Assembly (NCBI GenBank): GCA_009801015.1
Contig: VHZZ01000001.1
Location: forward strand, 539,685 to 565,975
From: Silene noctiflora
Lineage: Eukaryota; Streptophyta; Magnoliopsida; Caryophyllales; Caryophyllaceae
Direction of reading: 5' to 3'
DNA: 26,291 bases
The notes under the pieces are model-generated. The model did not search any database, was not told the DNA's origin, and saw only the letters and a list, made by a program, of their open reading frames with translations. Below are positions 9,542-21,058 of this stretch, piece by piece. The position numbers and the translations under genes are program-made. Numbering within the stretch: position 1 is the first letter of the stretch; each line of letters begins with the position of its first letter.

Positions 9542-12500
9542 ATGTACCATGCTAAGAAGTTTTCACCGGTGAGCTTGGTGCCGCATAAGACTCAAGCAAG
9601 TGAGCCATCAGGAAACCATGGCTCCCTAGGAAGCCCTACTCCAAGAAGTCCAACTCATCCTGGGGGAGGTGGACGACAACGACTAAGATGGACTGAAGAA
9701 CTTCACAATCGCTTTGTGGACGCCATCACCCAGCTTGGTGGACCAGATAGTGGGTATTTTTTTTAAGCAATTAAATAGTTTTGTTTTTCCAATTTATGTG
9801 CCCCATTCCTATTGCAGTTGTTCAGTGCAATTCTCGATGCAATTTTCTTTAGATAGCGTACATCAGACCCCCTCGTCCTGGCATTTCTAGGAATCCTTGA
9901 GGCATTGTAGTAATGATGTCGTTCCTGCTGCTGTGTGTGCAGTTTTCGGATCAAGTTATTAATTGCCAGTGAATAAACATGATTAACTGTTCGTCACTGC
10001 ATGATTATTTATGTCATCATTCAGTTAAACATCAGTTATTAACTATATTAACCTCAACAATTAGGCAAATACGATTTTGTTGATAATCAATTATAGGCTG
10101 CATAGTAATGCCACTTTACTAGTTATCTTATTGGGGCATAGTTATTCGGTTGCCCTTCTCTTTTCATATCAAGATTCATTCCCTTTCCTTTTTTTTTGTT
10201 TCGGTATAGAAAAATACAGTTTTATTACTGCTAAAGAATTAGAATCAAGTACACTTCAGTTGAGGAATATAGGAATCTTCTCAAAAGAAATCTATCACAA
10301 GTTCCTCTCCTTTTCTAGTGTCTTCTGAATGCAACGTTCTATTATTCTTGTCTATCCAAAATAAGGATCCACGATAACGCTAAAGTTTAAGAAGTATGGT
10401 GTAATTATAGAAGTAAAGAGACATTATGATCTATTTAAAAGTTGAATGTAATCCTTTTCTGGTACAAAGTAATTTCATTTTGTGATGGAAGAAAGAGGAA
10501 ATACGAAGTACTTTGTTAATGTCACTGGATGTGGATTTTTAATTAATAATATAAAATTTGGGATTTGTTTTGAAATAACTCAATATTATAGACGAAAAAC
10601 AAAGACTAGCAAAAATGAGATTAGTGGCGTTAAATTATCAGAACTATCTTCTGAAATTTGATCTGAGAATATTAGTTAACATTCTTTTTTAGGCATTAAG
10701 TCGTGCTGAATTTGGGTTATTAAATTTGTACTTTTGAATGTCGATCTGTATTGGTTGATGTAAAGGAAGAATTTTCTATGTAGAATCTTAGGCAGTGCAT
10801 TCTTATGCTCACATACCAATTAAAGTACAGAATCATTTTTATTCTATGTTTTAAACTTTAAATCAGCTGTGTTTCTCGAACAGGTAGCTTCCTGTATATA
10901 CCATGGACTCGTGGTATTACAGATTTACGAGTGCTTACATGCTTGTGTGGATGAATCCTGTTTCTTAGTTTTGTAATCCTTCTATTAAAAAATAAAATCT
11001 TTATACAAGCTGTAAAACAATATTAATGCTTATCAGTAACACAGAAAGGAAAATATAAATCTAAATGAGAAGTTATTAAGTTGCACTACATCAAAATAAG
11101 AAAAAAAATATAGATATTTGACAATTTCAATTGGATATTATTGTGTGAAATTTATTCGTCGTTAACAAGTGATATTTCTTGATTATTTCAGCCAAGACTC
11201 TAAGACCTAGTATGGGATACAACCCGTCATATTTATTGCCAAAAACATCAATAGATAATTAGATACCCATCTTGGTTATATCCACCAAAAAGGAAATAGA
11301 ATGAACAAATTCCAACAGTTACACTACTATTACAGCAACAAAGCCTTAGTCCGTCCTACAATGAGGTCTGCTAATATGAATCAATGTTTGAAAGCGTCAC
11401 TAAATGATGTTAGAATTTGAAAATCATCAAATTGGTACTCAAAATGACGGCTATTCTTTGACTTTGATAACCGATGAGGTTCATTGAAAAGTTTCAGTTC
11501 AGTCTTTGTTTTTATTCTTGTAAAATCTTGGTTATGAAGGAGGATCGCTCAAAATGACAGTTATAAACTTATAGTCTTTGTTCCTTTTCTCGTAAAATCT
11601 TGGTTACGAGGGAAGTTGGCTTTAAAATAGCACATAGATAGATTGGTCATTCTGTTCGGTTTCTTACTAATCTTTGTTGCAGGGGCGACCCCTAAAGGAG
11701 TTCTACGAGTGATGGGTGTCCCTGGACTTACCATCTACCACGTGAAAAGTCATTTACAGGTAACCTATCCATGTTGATGTTCTTTGTTTGTCTTTCTTAT
11801 CTTCTAGTTGTATGTCATTACTTTCGAAGCATGTCCTGTGTCAGAGTTATCTTGATTGGTCTTTTCATTTCTTGTAATTTCCACACATTATTTTTTTGCA
11901 GAAATATAGGCTTGCCAAGTACTTGCCGGAGTCACCAAGTGATGGTGGAGTGTCTACTCTCTGTTCGATGCTGCTTTTTGATGTACTTTTACAGTTTAAC
12001 CTGTTTCGAATAATGGATATTCTTGAATTATAGGCTCCAAGGATGAAAAGAAAGGTTCTGGAGATGGACAAGCTAACCCGGATCCGTCTACCCAGTGAGT
12101 GTCTTTTTAAGTGTAGCTACTATGGCAATCTCATATTTTCCCTGGTTAGAACTTAGAAGGATTTAATTTTGGCTTCGATAAAGGAAAATGGATCCGTCAT
12201 TTCTCCTCCTCTGGGATTCCCCATACCAACTTACCATTAAAACTTCCCCTTCCCTTCCCTCAAATTTTTTCGTCCAAACAGAGGATTATGTTCCTAGAAT
12301 CTACATCATTGTCTTAACCGTCAGCATGCTTTCAGTTATGACTTATCTCCTCTTCGTACTTTTCAGTGGACTAGAAATTAACGAGGCTCTTAGGATGCAA
12401 ATGGAGGTGCAGAAACGTCTCCATGAGCAACTTGAGGTTTGTTTCTTTAGCTGCCATTACTTTATTATATACGTATGCTACTCAGTTTGGGCTTTGACAT

Positions 12501-13653
12501 TTAGAGTACTCATATGTTTTGTCTTATGAACGAAATATCTGAGTGTAGTGTCGTGTCGAAAAGACTAAGGAATGTCTCGTTGGCATGTTATATGCAGCAA
12601 AAGTGAAATGTCAAACCGGGTTACCAGCCCCCTAGTGAATTGTGAATCTGTTCAAGGCTTCAAGTGTATTCTATCATGACACTTGCATAAACATTCAAAT
12701 ATTACATATTCATACGGAATAAGGCAACAATGGTGTCGAAGTGACATAGTTGACTAATTGAGTACCATGTGACTTCAAAGACGTCATATCATGGAGTGGT
12801 TATTACTTATTACTAAGATACCAGTACCTTTGTGCCATTCATTTGTTTACCATTTTTACTCTTTGTGAGAGGTATTTTAAACAAAGGTAAACAAATGATT
12901 GGGACGGAGGGAGTATTAGGGTAATGGAGACCAAAATAAAGCAAAAACACGAGGAAAAGTACTGGTCGTGGAGGGAGAAGAGGTGGTGGGGGAATTATTA
13001 CTCCATATGAGGGTAATGCATTGCTACTATCATCCAATTTTGTCGATGTGACTATTACCCTTGATAGCAGTTATCCACATCCCAAGCATTCAAGCAAGCT
13101 CTTGATCCTTATTATGAACTACTGATTTGGATAAAAAGAATTATGATTCGATAATCATGATTGGTGGACTGAAAAGATCAGAGAATTTTTGTGACGGTTT
13201 TCTTAAATTTTTTGAGTTTTTTTTTCCTTAAAGGTGCAACGACAACTCCAAATGAGGATCGAAGCACAGGGTAAGTATCTTCAGAAGATCATAGAGGAGC
13301 AGCAGAAACTGGGTAGCATGTTGAAAGTTTCGGACGCACTTCCATCCGAGGAACAAGATAATCTGAAAAACAAGTCATCAGAAAGTCAACCAGTTGCAGA
13401 AGGATCCCCCGGCCCCACCTCTCCACAGAGAAAGAAGCAGAAGCCGGATGATTCGACCACGTGTAATTTAGATCCTTCTGATAACAGCCAAAAACAAGCT
13501 TTTGTCGACCAATGGGGCCAGCATCTTTATGGAGTGAGTGTTACAGGTTTTGGGAATGACATGGACGCGAAATTTACGAAGCAGGAAAACATTGTGGCTG
13601 AACATGATATTTCCTCATCATCGGACCTTGGAGGAAATCCTAGAATAGGTTGA
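9542..13653 (+). CDS. PHL7: MYB-CC transcription factor, PHL7-like (PHR1 family)
   Basis: A nuclear GARP/MYB-CC DNA-binding protein of the PHR1-like group, whose best known members bind P1BS sites and control phosphate-starvation genes; the role of this clade is less defined. Coding exons are 9542-9749, 11683-11759, 11902-11944, 12034-12094, 12367-12436 and 13234-13653, joining in frame to 292 residues. The MYB-like domain spans residues about 46-99 (RLRWTEELHNRF ... GVPGLTIYHVKSHLQKYR), and the MYB-CC coiled coil follows at about 134-178, with the hallmark LHEQLE closing exon 5. The C-terminal 115 residues are Ser/Pro/Gln-rich with a basic RKKQK patch, possibly nuclear localising. The N-terminus MYHAKKFSPVSLVPHKTQ fits PHL7-type proteins of other dicots. 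The first coding intron is long (1.9 kb). Splice phases agree at all five junctions. Confidence 0.9.
9750..11682 (+). other. First coding intron of the MYB-CC gene
   Basis: A 1.93-kb intron splitting the Arg codon after GGPD in the MYB domain, with GTGGGT donor and TTGTTGCAG acceptor. It is AT-rich and holds no recognisable gene. The only structure noted is a degenerate tandem at about 11438-11615. Confidence 0.8.
11438..11615. repeat. Two-copy degenerate tandem near the intron end
   Basis: Unit 1 (11438-11547) and unit 2 (11548 to about 11615) share CTCAAAATGAC, AGTCTTTGTT, TTCTTGTAAAATCTTGGTTA or close variants, and a GA-rich end. The second unit is shorter by about 40 bp. Confidence 0.65.
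12827..12913. mobile_element. Stowaway-like MITE, copy 3
   Basis: An 87-bp element flanked by TA on both sides. The right end AATGATTGGGACGGAGGGAG is intact; the left end is decayed but keeps CATTTGTTTACC. The interior CTCTTTGTGAGAGGTATTTTAA is shared with copy 2. It lies in the fifth coding intron of the MYB-CC gene. Confidence 0.85.
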
Positions 13654-14114
13654 GAGTACATCTAGCAAAGTAACATTGTAGTCCTACGACATCTTGGCCA
13701 GATGTAGTGATGACAATGAGTCGGGTCCAGGTCAAGTGGAAATACCCAATTCCGTCATCCGTTTTCATCCACTTCCCGCTTTCATCTCCGGCATTCGTGG
13801 CCAGATTTACGTATGGCAATATCCGAAATGTGGCTGTGGCATGGAGACCTCTTTTTTAATTAACACATTGTAAGTTTAACACTGTAATTTATTTGTAGTC
13901 AATTCTGTGTAGATGGATTATGTGGAAACCGACTTTTTGAGTTTTTCAACCCAGCAAGCTACAATAGACAGGAGCCTGTGAGACAAAGAGATGATACAAA
14001 TCACTTGAACCATATTATTAAACGCGGAATACATGGACCGTTTATCTGACTTACATGTGAGATCAACTAATACACGACTCGATAACAGACTAGCAGAGGG
14101 TTAGAAATTTGAAG
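13654..14114. other. Convergent intergenic region
   Basis: It holds the 3' UTRs of the MYB-CC gene (rightward) and of the first F-box gene (leftward), whose stop codons are 461 bases apart. No other gene was seen. Confidence 0.7.
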
Positions 14115-15341
14115 CTAAAACTGAGGCATAAACCAGAAGGGTGTACAAACATCTGAATTCCCACTGTCACCTTTGTAAAACTTGTGAAATTCTCCGATTT
14201 TCAGGTCGAAAATTCCCATGTCATGCCCTCCTAATTTTGCTGGCTTGTCCCAGTGCTCAGCATAATCATCAGTAAAGTAAATGCAATTGGATTTACAATT
14301 CCTGCAATTTGATGCTCTTACTGATATACTCTGGTTATCTCCTATAAACAGTGCAACATCACCCACTTCCTTGACTTGCTCCCACTTTTTAACCTCAATA
14401 TCGAACCTCAACACCTCGAAACCAACTGTTTCATAACGATTGTTCTTGTCAACTTGACTATCCGGTACCCAAATATCACTCTTGTTTCGATGAACCATCA
14501 ACAAACTACCAAACGACTCCACCAAATACATTTCCAGCAAATACGTATCAAGACGAGACTTTAATTCCTCGGGAGATGGCAAGAATTCCTTCGCCTTCAC
14601 AGGTCGTTCTAAGTTTGTGGTTGTACTTAAATCCGATAAGTCAAGATACCCAATCGATGCATCCTCGTACATAATTAGTAACGTATTGTCACGAAGCACA
14701 AGATCAACAGCACGATGACTAAATGGGACATCGTAGGTTGTTTCCTTCGAGGGCCATGGGGGAACGATCGTAGTCCATGTTTGATCACCTGGCCTTGCAA
14801 AAGCCAATAACCTCTTCCAATGAGTATGGCTTGCGAAAACTATCAAATCGTTTCCATCCTTTCCTCTTTCGACATCTTTTACTACAATAACCTTTCTGAT
14901 AGAATCTTGTCCTCTGCAGACAGCATCCTCTTCTTCACCATCAACGGGTAAGTCTCTGTTTGGCATAGTCGACTGGGGAGGAAGCCGTAGTCTCTCCTTG
15001 GTAAGCGGATTGAGCAAGTGGATTTGTCCGTCAAGATCAATGCTAACAAGCCATCCAATTGATGATCCATAACATCTTGTTCCGAAAGTTTGTGGAAGAC
15101 TTAACTGGTAGCACCTGTCATTGTTGATGCTAAGGATTTCCCTGAGAAAATTCGGGTTTTCTTTCTGGTTTTCTGCTAGGAGAAGATACGGCATTGATGG
15201 TTTCCACTTCCGTTTAACCAAGGAAGAAGCGCGATTCCATGATCGACAAACAACCGAAAAATAAACTAAGTCTTCGATTGCATCTAGTTTAAGAGCAACC
15301 TGAGCTAGAAGATCATCCCCCAACTCAGTCCAATGTACCAT
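14115..15341 (-). CDS. F-box protein with DUF295 beta-propeller domain, tandem copy 1
   Basis: A probable substrate receptor of an SCF ubiquitin ligase: the N-terminal F-box (about residues 4-45, WTELGDDLLAQVALKLDAIE ... VVCRSW) would bind SKP1/ASK, and the C-terminal DUF295 region would choose the target, which is unknown. The DUF295 signature is clear near the end: CRNCKSNCIYFTDD, then DMGIFDL and CTPFWFMPQF. The open frame continues 14 codons upstream to a TTG, but the first ATG is at 15341; the extra codons cross a splice acceptor (TTGTTGCAG ending at 15368), so this ATG is the start, giving 408 residues. A leader intron is implied, as in copies 2 and 3. It is the most diverged of the three copies and intact. 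Confidence 0.9.
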   Translation of the reverse strand: MVHWTELGDDLLAQVALKLDAIEDLVYFSVVCRSWNRASSLVKRKWKPSMPYLLLAENQKENPNFLREILSINNDRCYQLSLPQTFGTRCYGSSIGWLVSIDLDGQIHLLNPLTKERLRLPPQSTMPNRDLPVDGEEEDAVCRGQDSIRKVIVVKDVERGKDGNDLIVFASHTHWKRLLAFARPGDQTWTTIVPPWPSKETTYDVPFSHRAVDLVLRDNTLLIMYEDASIGYLDLSDLSTTTNLERPVKAKEFLPSPEELKSRLDTYLLEMYLVESFGSLLMVHRNKSDIWVPDSQVDKNNRYETVGFEVLRFDIEVKKWEQVKEVGDVALFIGDNQSISVRASNCRNCKSNCIYFTDDYAEHWDKPAKLGGHDMGIFDLKIGEFHKFYKGDSGNSDVCTPFWFMPQF

Positions 15342-16089
15342 TTTTATAGAAGTCAAACTCGGAATATCTGCAACAAAAGTCAAAACTAAAATAAATTACA
15401 CAAAAACTTAAATAAGATCGTTACAAAGGTAGCGGTTACGGATTCCCTTATCACCAAAATAGAAGATGAAGACTGTCTGAGCTATTATATGAAGAGGTTG
15501 CCCACGCTATTGATAATTTCGGTGTCTTAATTTCGATCCTAGGCTAAATATTAAATTTTATCATAATTATATTTTTAAATAGGATTTTTCTCTTGTGTAC
15601 CCTCGGTGTCTTAATTTCGATCCTAACCCCTTTATGTAATCCCCTCCCCTCATACTCCATTTTTTTTCCAGTTGCACTATAAAAGTCGTTGTTCGTCCTC
15701 TATCGTGAGAAATTTACTCAATTAATGGGCTTTATTTTACGAACAAAATTTCCAATTTATAAAAAGGTAATTTTATAATTATGCGTTTCAATTTCAGGAG
15801 TCATAATATTATAAAGATGACATTTATATAGGTTTGATTAAAAAAAAATAAAAAAAATTAACAATCTAACACATTGCAATCAACTATAAAATTTTCTAAG
15901 CAAAAATCAATGAAATTATCTAGAATGAATGATGGGGGAATGAGAGAATGGACATATGATACTAAAAATATGAAGGGGCAATTGTAATGAACGCAGAAAA
16001 AGATGCATGAACAATCTAAAAGGATTTGTGAGTGATCTAATTAAGAAAGTTTTAATAATTCATGCCATTATCTACCAACAACAACTGGT
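15342..16089. other. Upstream region of F-box copy 1
   Basis: The leader intron and promoter of copy 1 should lie here; the leader exon was not located. A 22-bp exact direct repeat (CGGTGTCTTAATTTCG...) occurs at 15520-15541 and 15604-15625. The rest is AT-rich and featureless up to the satellite array. Confidence 0.5.
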
Positions 16090-18819
16090 CCGTAACTTAT
16101 GAAACGATCTCAGACATATGGTGAAAGAACTGCGAGAAAAAAAATGTCCCGATACGACTTCCCAAACGGCTTAAATATAAGTATTTAATACACGATTTTC
16201 GTGATTTCAAGGTCCACGAACAACAAAGTCTGTAAATTCCACGAACAAAAAGTCTGTAAATCATACGGAAGGTTCCCCGAGTAAGATAAAGCAGCTACGC
16301 AAACTTTGAGAAGCAACAGAGGAAATATGAGGGTGCCGGTACGCGATAAACGAGTCCCGGAAATCAAGTACTCCTTAAAAATAGATAAATACTTCTTATT
16401 TAGGGCTAAAAATCGAATATGGAAACTGATGAAACGACCCCTGAAACGTGGTAAAAAAAATAGGTAGGAAAAAAATGACCCGGTATGACCTCCCAAACGG
16501 GTTAAATTTAAGTTTATACTACACGGTTTTCGAGATTTCAGGTTCCCGGAACAAAAATGTCTATAAATTATACGGACGGTTCCTCGGGTCAGATAAAAAA
16601 GCCACAAAAACTTTCAAAAGTAACAAAGGACATTTGAGGGTGCCGGTAAGCGATAAACGAGTCTCGGACGAAAATCATGTACTCCTTAAAAATAGATGAA
16701 TACTTATTAATTAGTGTTGAACATCGAATGCGATAACTCAAGAAACAACCGTTGACATGTGGTAAAAAAACTGGTCGGAAAATTTTTTTGACTCGGTATG
16801 ACCCTCCAAACCGCACAAAGTTAAGTATATATAAATGATTTTCGGGATTTAAGGGTCCTAGAACAAAAATATCAGTAAATCATAAGGATGGTTTTTCGGG
16901 TCAGATAAAGCAGCCACAGAAATTTGGAAAAGCAACAGAGGAAATTCAAGTGTGCCGGTATATGATAAACTAGTCTCGGACAAAAATCGGGTACTCCATA
17001 AAAATAGAGGAATATTTGTTATTTAGGGCCAAAATCGAATACGGTAACTCATGAAGCGATCTCGGGTATATGATAGAAAAATTGGGAGAAAAAGTAACGT
17101 AAAACGCTTCAACCTCCCAAATGGCTCAAAATGAAGTGTATAATATAATACACGGTTTTTGAGATTTTAGGGTCCTGGAACAAAAAATTCTGTAAATTAT
17201 ACGGACGAATCCTCGGGCCAGATAAATCAGCCACACAAATTTTGAGAAGTAACAGGGAACATTTGGGGGCGGCGATACGCGATAAACGAGTTTCGGACGA
17301 AAATCATGTACTCCCTAAAAATAGATGAATACTTCTTAATTAGGGTTGAAAACCGAATACAGTAACTCATGAAGCAACCCCAGACATGTGGTAGATAAAT
17401 GGGAGAAAAATAAACATGGCTCGACAAGACTAGCAAACGGCTCAAATTTACGTGTTAATTACACGGTTTTTGGGATTTCAGGATCACATAACAAAAATGC
17501 CCGTAAATGATACGGATGGTTCTTCGAGTCAGATAAAGCAGGCACACAAATTTTGAAAAACAACATAACACATTTGGGTGTGCCGGTATGCCATAAACTA
17601 GTCTCGGAAGAAAATCGGGTACTTCTTAAAAATATATGATAACTTGTTATTTAGGGATGAAATCGAATAAGGTATCTCATGAAGCGACCCCTGACATGTA
17701 ATCGAAATCTGGGGAGGAAAATAAAATGACTTGGTACGACTTTCCAAACGGCTCAAATTTAAGTGTATAATACACGATTTTCGGGATTTCAGGGTTCTGG
17801 AACAAAAATGCCCGTAAATCATACAGACGGTTCCTTGGGTCAAATAAAGCAATTACACAAATTTTGAAAAGAAACAGAGGACATTTGAGTGTAACGATGT
17901 GCGATAAACTAGTCTGAGATAAAAATTTAGTAGTCCTTAAAAATAGATGATAACTTGTTATTTAGGGCTGAAATTGAATACGGTAACTCATGAAGCGACC
18001 ACAGACACTTGGTGGAAAAACTGAAAGAAAAGAGACATGACCCCGTACGACTTCCCCAAAGGCTCAAATTTAAGTGTATAATACATGGTTTTCGGGATTT
18101 CAGGGTCATGGAACAAAAATGTTTGTAAATACTACGAACGGTTCCTCATGTAAGATAAAACAGTTACACAAATTTTGAAAAGTAACCGAGGAAATTTGAG
18201 GGTGCCGGTACGCGATAGACGAATCTCGGACGAAAATCCACTACTCCTTAAAAATAGATGAATACTTCTTAATTAGGGTTGAAAATCGAGTACGGTAACT
18301 CATGAATCGACCCCTGATACATGGTAGAAAAACTGGAGGGAAAAGAAACATGACCCGGTAGTACCTCCTAAATGGCTCAAATTTAAGTGTATAATACACG
18401 GTTTTCGGGGATTTCAGGGTTCTGGGACAAAAACGTTCGTAAATCATACGTACGGTTCCTCGGTCGGCTAAAGCAGCCACACAAATTTTAAGAAGAAACA
18501 GAGAAAATCTGAGTGTGCCGGTAGGCGATAAATTAGTCTCGGACGAAAATCGGGTACTTCTTAAAACTAGATGAATACTTAATAATTAGGGTTGAAAATC
18601 GAATACTGTAACTCATGAAATTACCCAAGGCACATGGTGAAAAAACTGAGAGGAAGTACGACCTCCCAAACGGCTTAAATGTAAGTGTATAATACACGGT
18701 TTTCAAGATTTTAGGGTTCGAGAACAAATATGTCTTTAAATCATTCAGACGGTTACCCGGGTCAGATAAAGTAGCCACACAAATTTTAAGACGTAACATA
18801 GCACATTCGAGGTTGTAGC
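16090..18819. repeat. Tandem satellite array, period about 311 bp, roughly 8.8 units
   Basis: An ATACGG(A)CGGTTCC anchor recurs at 16263, 16570, 16882, 17199, 17510, 17821, 18132, 18446 and 18743; spacings are 307, 312, 317, 311, 311, 311, 314 and 297. Each unit also carries, in order, CTCATGAAGCGACC, CCCAAACGGCTCAAA, TACACGGTTTTCGGGATTTC, CAGATAAAGCAGCCACACAA, GAGGGTGCCGGTACGCGATA and TACTCCTTAAAAATAGATGA. The units are diverged by scattered changes and small indels, so the array is not freshly amplified. Short open frames on both strands are by-products of the repeat and show no known domain. The array starts near 16090, within the phase of CGGTAACTCATGAAG, and stops exactly at the LTR end at 18820. 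I cannot match it to a named satellite. Confidence 0.93.
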
Positions 18820-20500
18820 TGTAACACCCCAATTATTCGGCCAAGACAATTGAAGCATTATCATCTCGGTTTCCCGAGGTAGTGTTTCAGAGGTACAATC
18901 AAGAAGCCTTTATTATAAATAGTGGTTTAGCTAATTACATAAATGTAAACAAATGAGTTAATGAATACAAGTCATACTACTACTACGACCCTCTAAGCAA
19001 CTCTATGTCATGCCGACTCGACTCCAAATCTGAACCTTGTCCCGTCTCCCACGCGACACTAAGACAACCTTTACATAACCTGCTCCCCATATGATCGTAA
19101 ATATCATATGGATCAACACAGGCCACCCGAAAATAGGTGACAATTTACACAAAGCCACAAACGGTCAGTTTCGATAATATAAGCATGTAAAACACGACAA
19201 TGAAATATGGTTATACAATACGACCAATATACATGAATGAGACTCAGTTCTACCAACGCCACACCGGTACTAGGACACACCAAGACGTACCCACAACTCG
19301 GTGACGGCACTGCAACACTGCTCACCAAAACAATCGGACCGCAGCCCGTAAGAAGGTACTTCGGACACACCGGTGGTACCAGGCCCGATAGCGACTCGGA
19401 TCCCCTGCCAGATGACGTGTCTCAACCTCACGTGTCCCTCCATAACTCAAGCCATTAATGTGCACATCCCTCTTGGGGGTGGGAAACTCCAAGATGCGAC
19501 TCAAGCGTAAAACGGTCTCCCAACCATCTTACGTCTCCATAATCATCACAATACCATCACCAACCTCCAACATGTGCAACCCAACACAATATGCAACATA
19601 TACTATACAACATGATATGCCAACATGCCATAAATGCTAATTCCGACACATGTGAAACTTTCCAAATCTTCAATTACAAACATGAGATGCAATACGACTC
19701 ATCCGATGCAAGTAGTAACAAATGACCATTAACAATGCACACAATACCGAAACTGAGTAGGATTAGCCTACCTTTTAGCATTCTTCACAAGCAATCCATT
19801 CTTCACAAGTAATCCATTAATTATAAACTTTATTCACACGGACTTAATGTCATTGATATTGTTGTTAGGAAATGGTATTGCAGGAATATGAATTGACAAT
19901 TGTTAACCACACCGACTCGACTCCGCTTTCCTAATAGAATAATTCGACCCTTATCAGTGCCTGGGTGTAATCGAATTTTCTATTGAGATAAGACGGTGCC
20001 TCTGATTTTCGGCACAAAACCAGAGACGTAAAATAGAAGTATTTTGTGTAGATTGTTACGATTTTCTAAGATGAAAAAAATAGAGTTTTTCTGTGAATTT
20101 TCCCGTCTGATTCTTTGACTATTTATATAAGCAAGGGAGAAATAGGGGAACGAATTTCCCAACCATTGCAACCTTTGAATTATTCAGATTCATCGCAATG
20201 CGTTTAAAATTCCGTAAAATTAATATTTACGCGGTAAAATTAAAATTCCGTAAAATTAATATTCCAGAGACCCCCGTCATAGTTATTTGACCGAAAACAA
20301 TTCCATAATTCCGTAAATAATTAGGCGAGTGTACACTCCATACTTCCCGAACTCGTAATATATTATTTAGAAATTACCCATCTATGAAACAATCTTAAGT
20401 TACGCCAAATAAACCGGTAATTACACTTAAATCACCAACAATTGTTGGCTCGACGAATGTGTTCAAATGTTTATTTATTGCACAACATGACAAGTGAACC
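18820..20500 (-). mobile_element. Ty3/gypsy-type LTR fossil (probably solo or truncated), read on the minus strand
   Basis: The left edge is sharp: TGTAACACCCC, i.e. a minus-strand LTR end GGGGTGTTACA. On the minus strand, a TATA box (TATATAAATA, plus 20122-20131) is followed by a transcribed-type region and later by a second AT box (CTATTTATAATAAAGG, near 18908-18930) and CCTCGGGAAACCGAGATG before the terminus. This layout and wording resemble long chromovirus-type LTRs that are common in plants. No capsid, protease or polymerase coding is seen, so only LTR sequence is present. The right end is not fixed: it lies beyond 20131, perhaps at the palindrome CCAACAATTGTTGG (20435-20448) or as far as 20795. 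It appears old and broken. Confidence 0.6.
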
Positions 20501-20945
20501 AAATTATTTCTAGGCGATCAATTCACACATTAAAAGGTTCTCTAAATGAGCGATCAAAGAATTAACACTTGATAGTGAAATGTGTAAACAAATGACGATT
20601 TATATCACTATATGGAAGGACGTGAATACTCCATAGTACGCGTCATTTGTTGTAGTAGAAATTGCAATGTCGGATAAATCATACTCCCTCCTATTCACGA
20701 TAAATGCATAGGAATATGGACACTATGGCGTTGTGTAGAGGGCATTAGGTTGTTTATCAATGAGTTTATTGAGGTCAATCGACGACTATGGTACAGTAGA
20801 GAACACCATCGATTGTAGGCTGATAAAGTGGCAAAACCGGTCTCTGCAAATAAGCAACCAAGAACATGAAACTCAACAGAGTAATGCCAGAAATATTACT
20901 AAACTCGGCGATATGGATGTACTTCTACTTCTAGTTTCATGTCGA
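20501..20945. other. Unassigned sequence left of F-box copy 2
   Basis: A Stowaway-like left end, TA-CTCCCTCCTATTCACG, starts near 20687 without a matching right end nearby. From 20760 a 63-codon open frame reads on the + strand but matches no family I know. Nothing here is supported as a gene. Confidence 0.4.
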
Positions 20946-21058
20946 TATTAAACAGACGTAATGAGATCGACCAAAATAAAACAACGTATACCATGGTATA
21001 CTCCGTAGTCTGTATTATTCAACAATCAACATATATTATGACAGAATGTTTCTGAAAT
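20946..21058 (-). repeat. 3' flank of F-box copy 2, duplicated in copy 3
   Basis: From TATTAAACAGACGTAA to TGTTTCTGAAATCTAAAA, this segment aligns with 23775-23877 with few differences. It shows the duplication that made copies 2 and 3 carried about 100 bases of 3' flank. Homology on the outer side stops at about 20946 and 23775. Confidence 0.85.

Noticed and set aside
617-13653. A functional cluster of zinc transporter, acyltransferase and PHR1-type regulator
   Set aside because: Phosphate and zinc responses do cross-talk in plants, but the genes are from unrelated families with no shared promoter element seen; neighbourhood looks accidental.
15342-15383. Fourteen extra N-terminal codons of F-box copy 1
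   Set aside because: They begin at TTG, cross a good splice acceptor and have no counterpart in copies 2 and 3.
16426-16445. CTGATGA...GAAAC resembling a hammerhead ribozyme core in one satellite unit
   Set aside because: The segment between the two motifs cannot form stem II, and other units read CTCATGAAG at this place, so the match is not conserved.
16185-18832. Many short open frames of 60-140 codons on both strands
   Set aside because: They follow the satellite period, change with each unit and show no known domain; they are by-products of the repeat.
19113-19640. Overlapping open frames on both strands in the LTR
   Set aside because: They lie in the LTR, which does not normally encode proteins, and show no retroelement domain.
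20687-20760. A complete fifth Stowaway MITE
   Set aside because: Only a left-end-like CTCCCTCC word is present; no matching right end was found.
20760-20951. 63-codon frame MSLLRSIDDYGTVENT...
   Set aside because: No recognisable family, no splice or promoter context, next to repeats; chance is sufficient.
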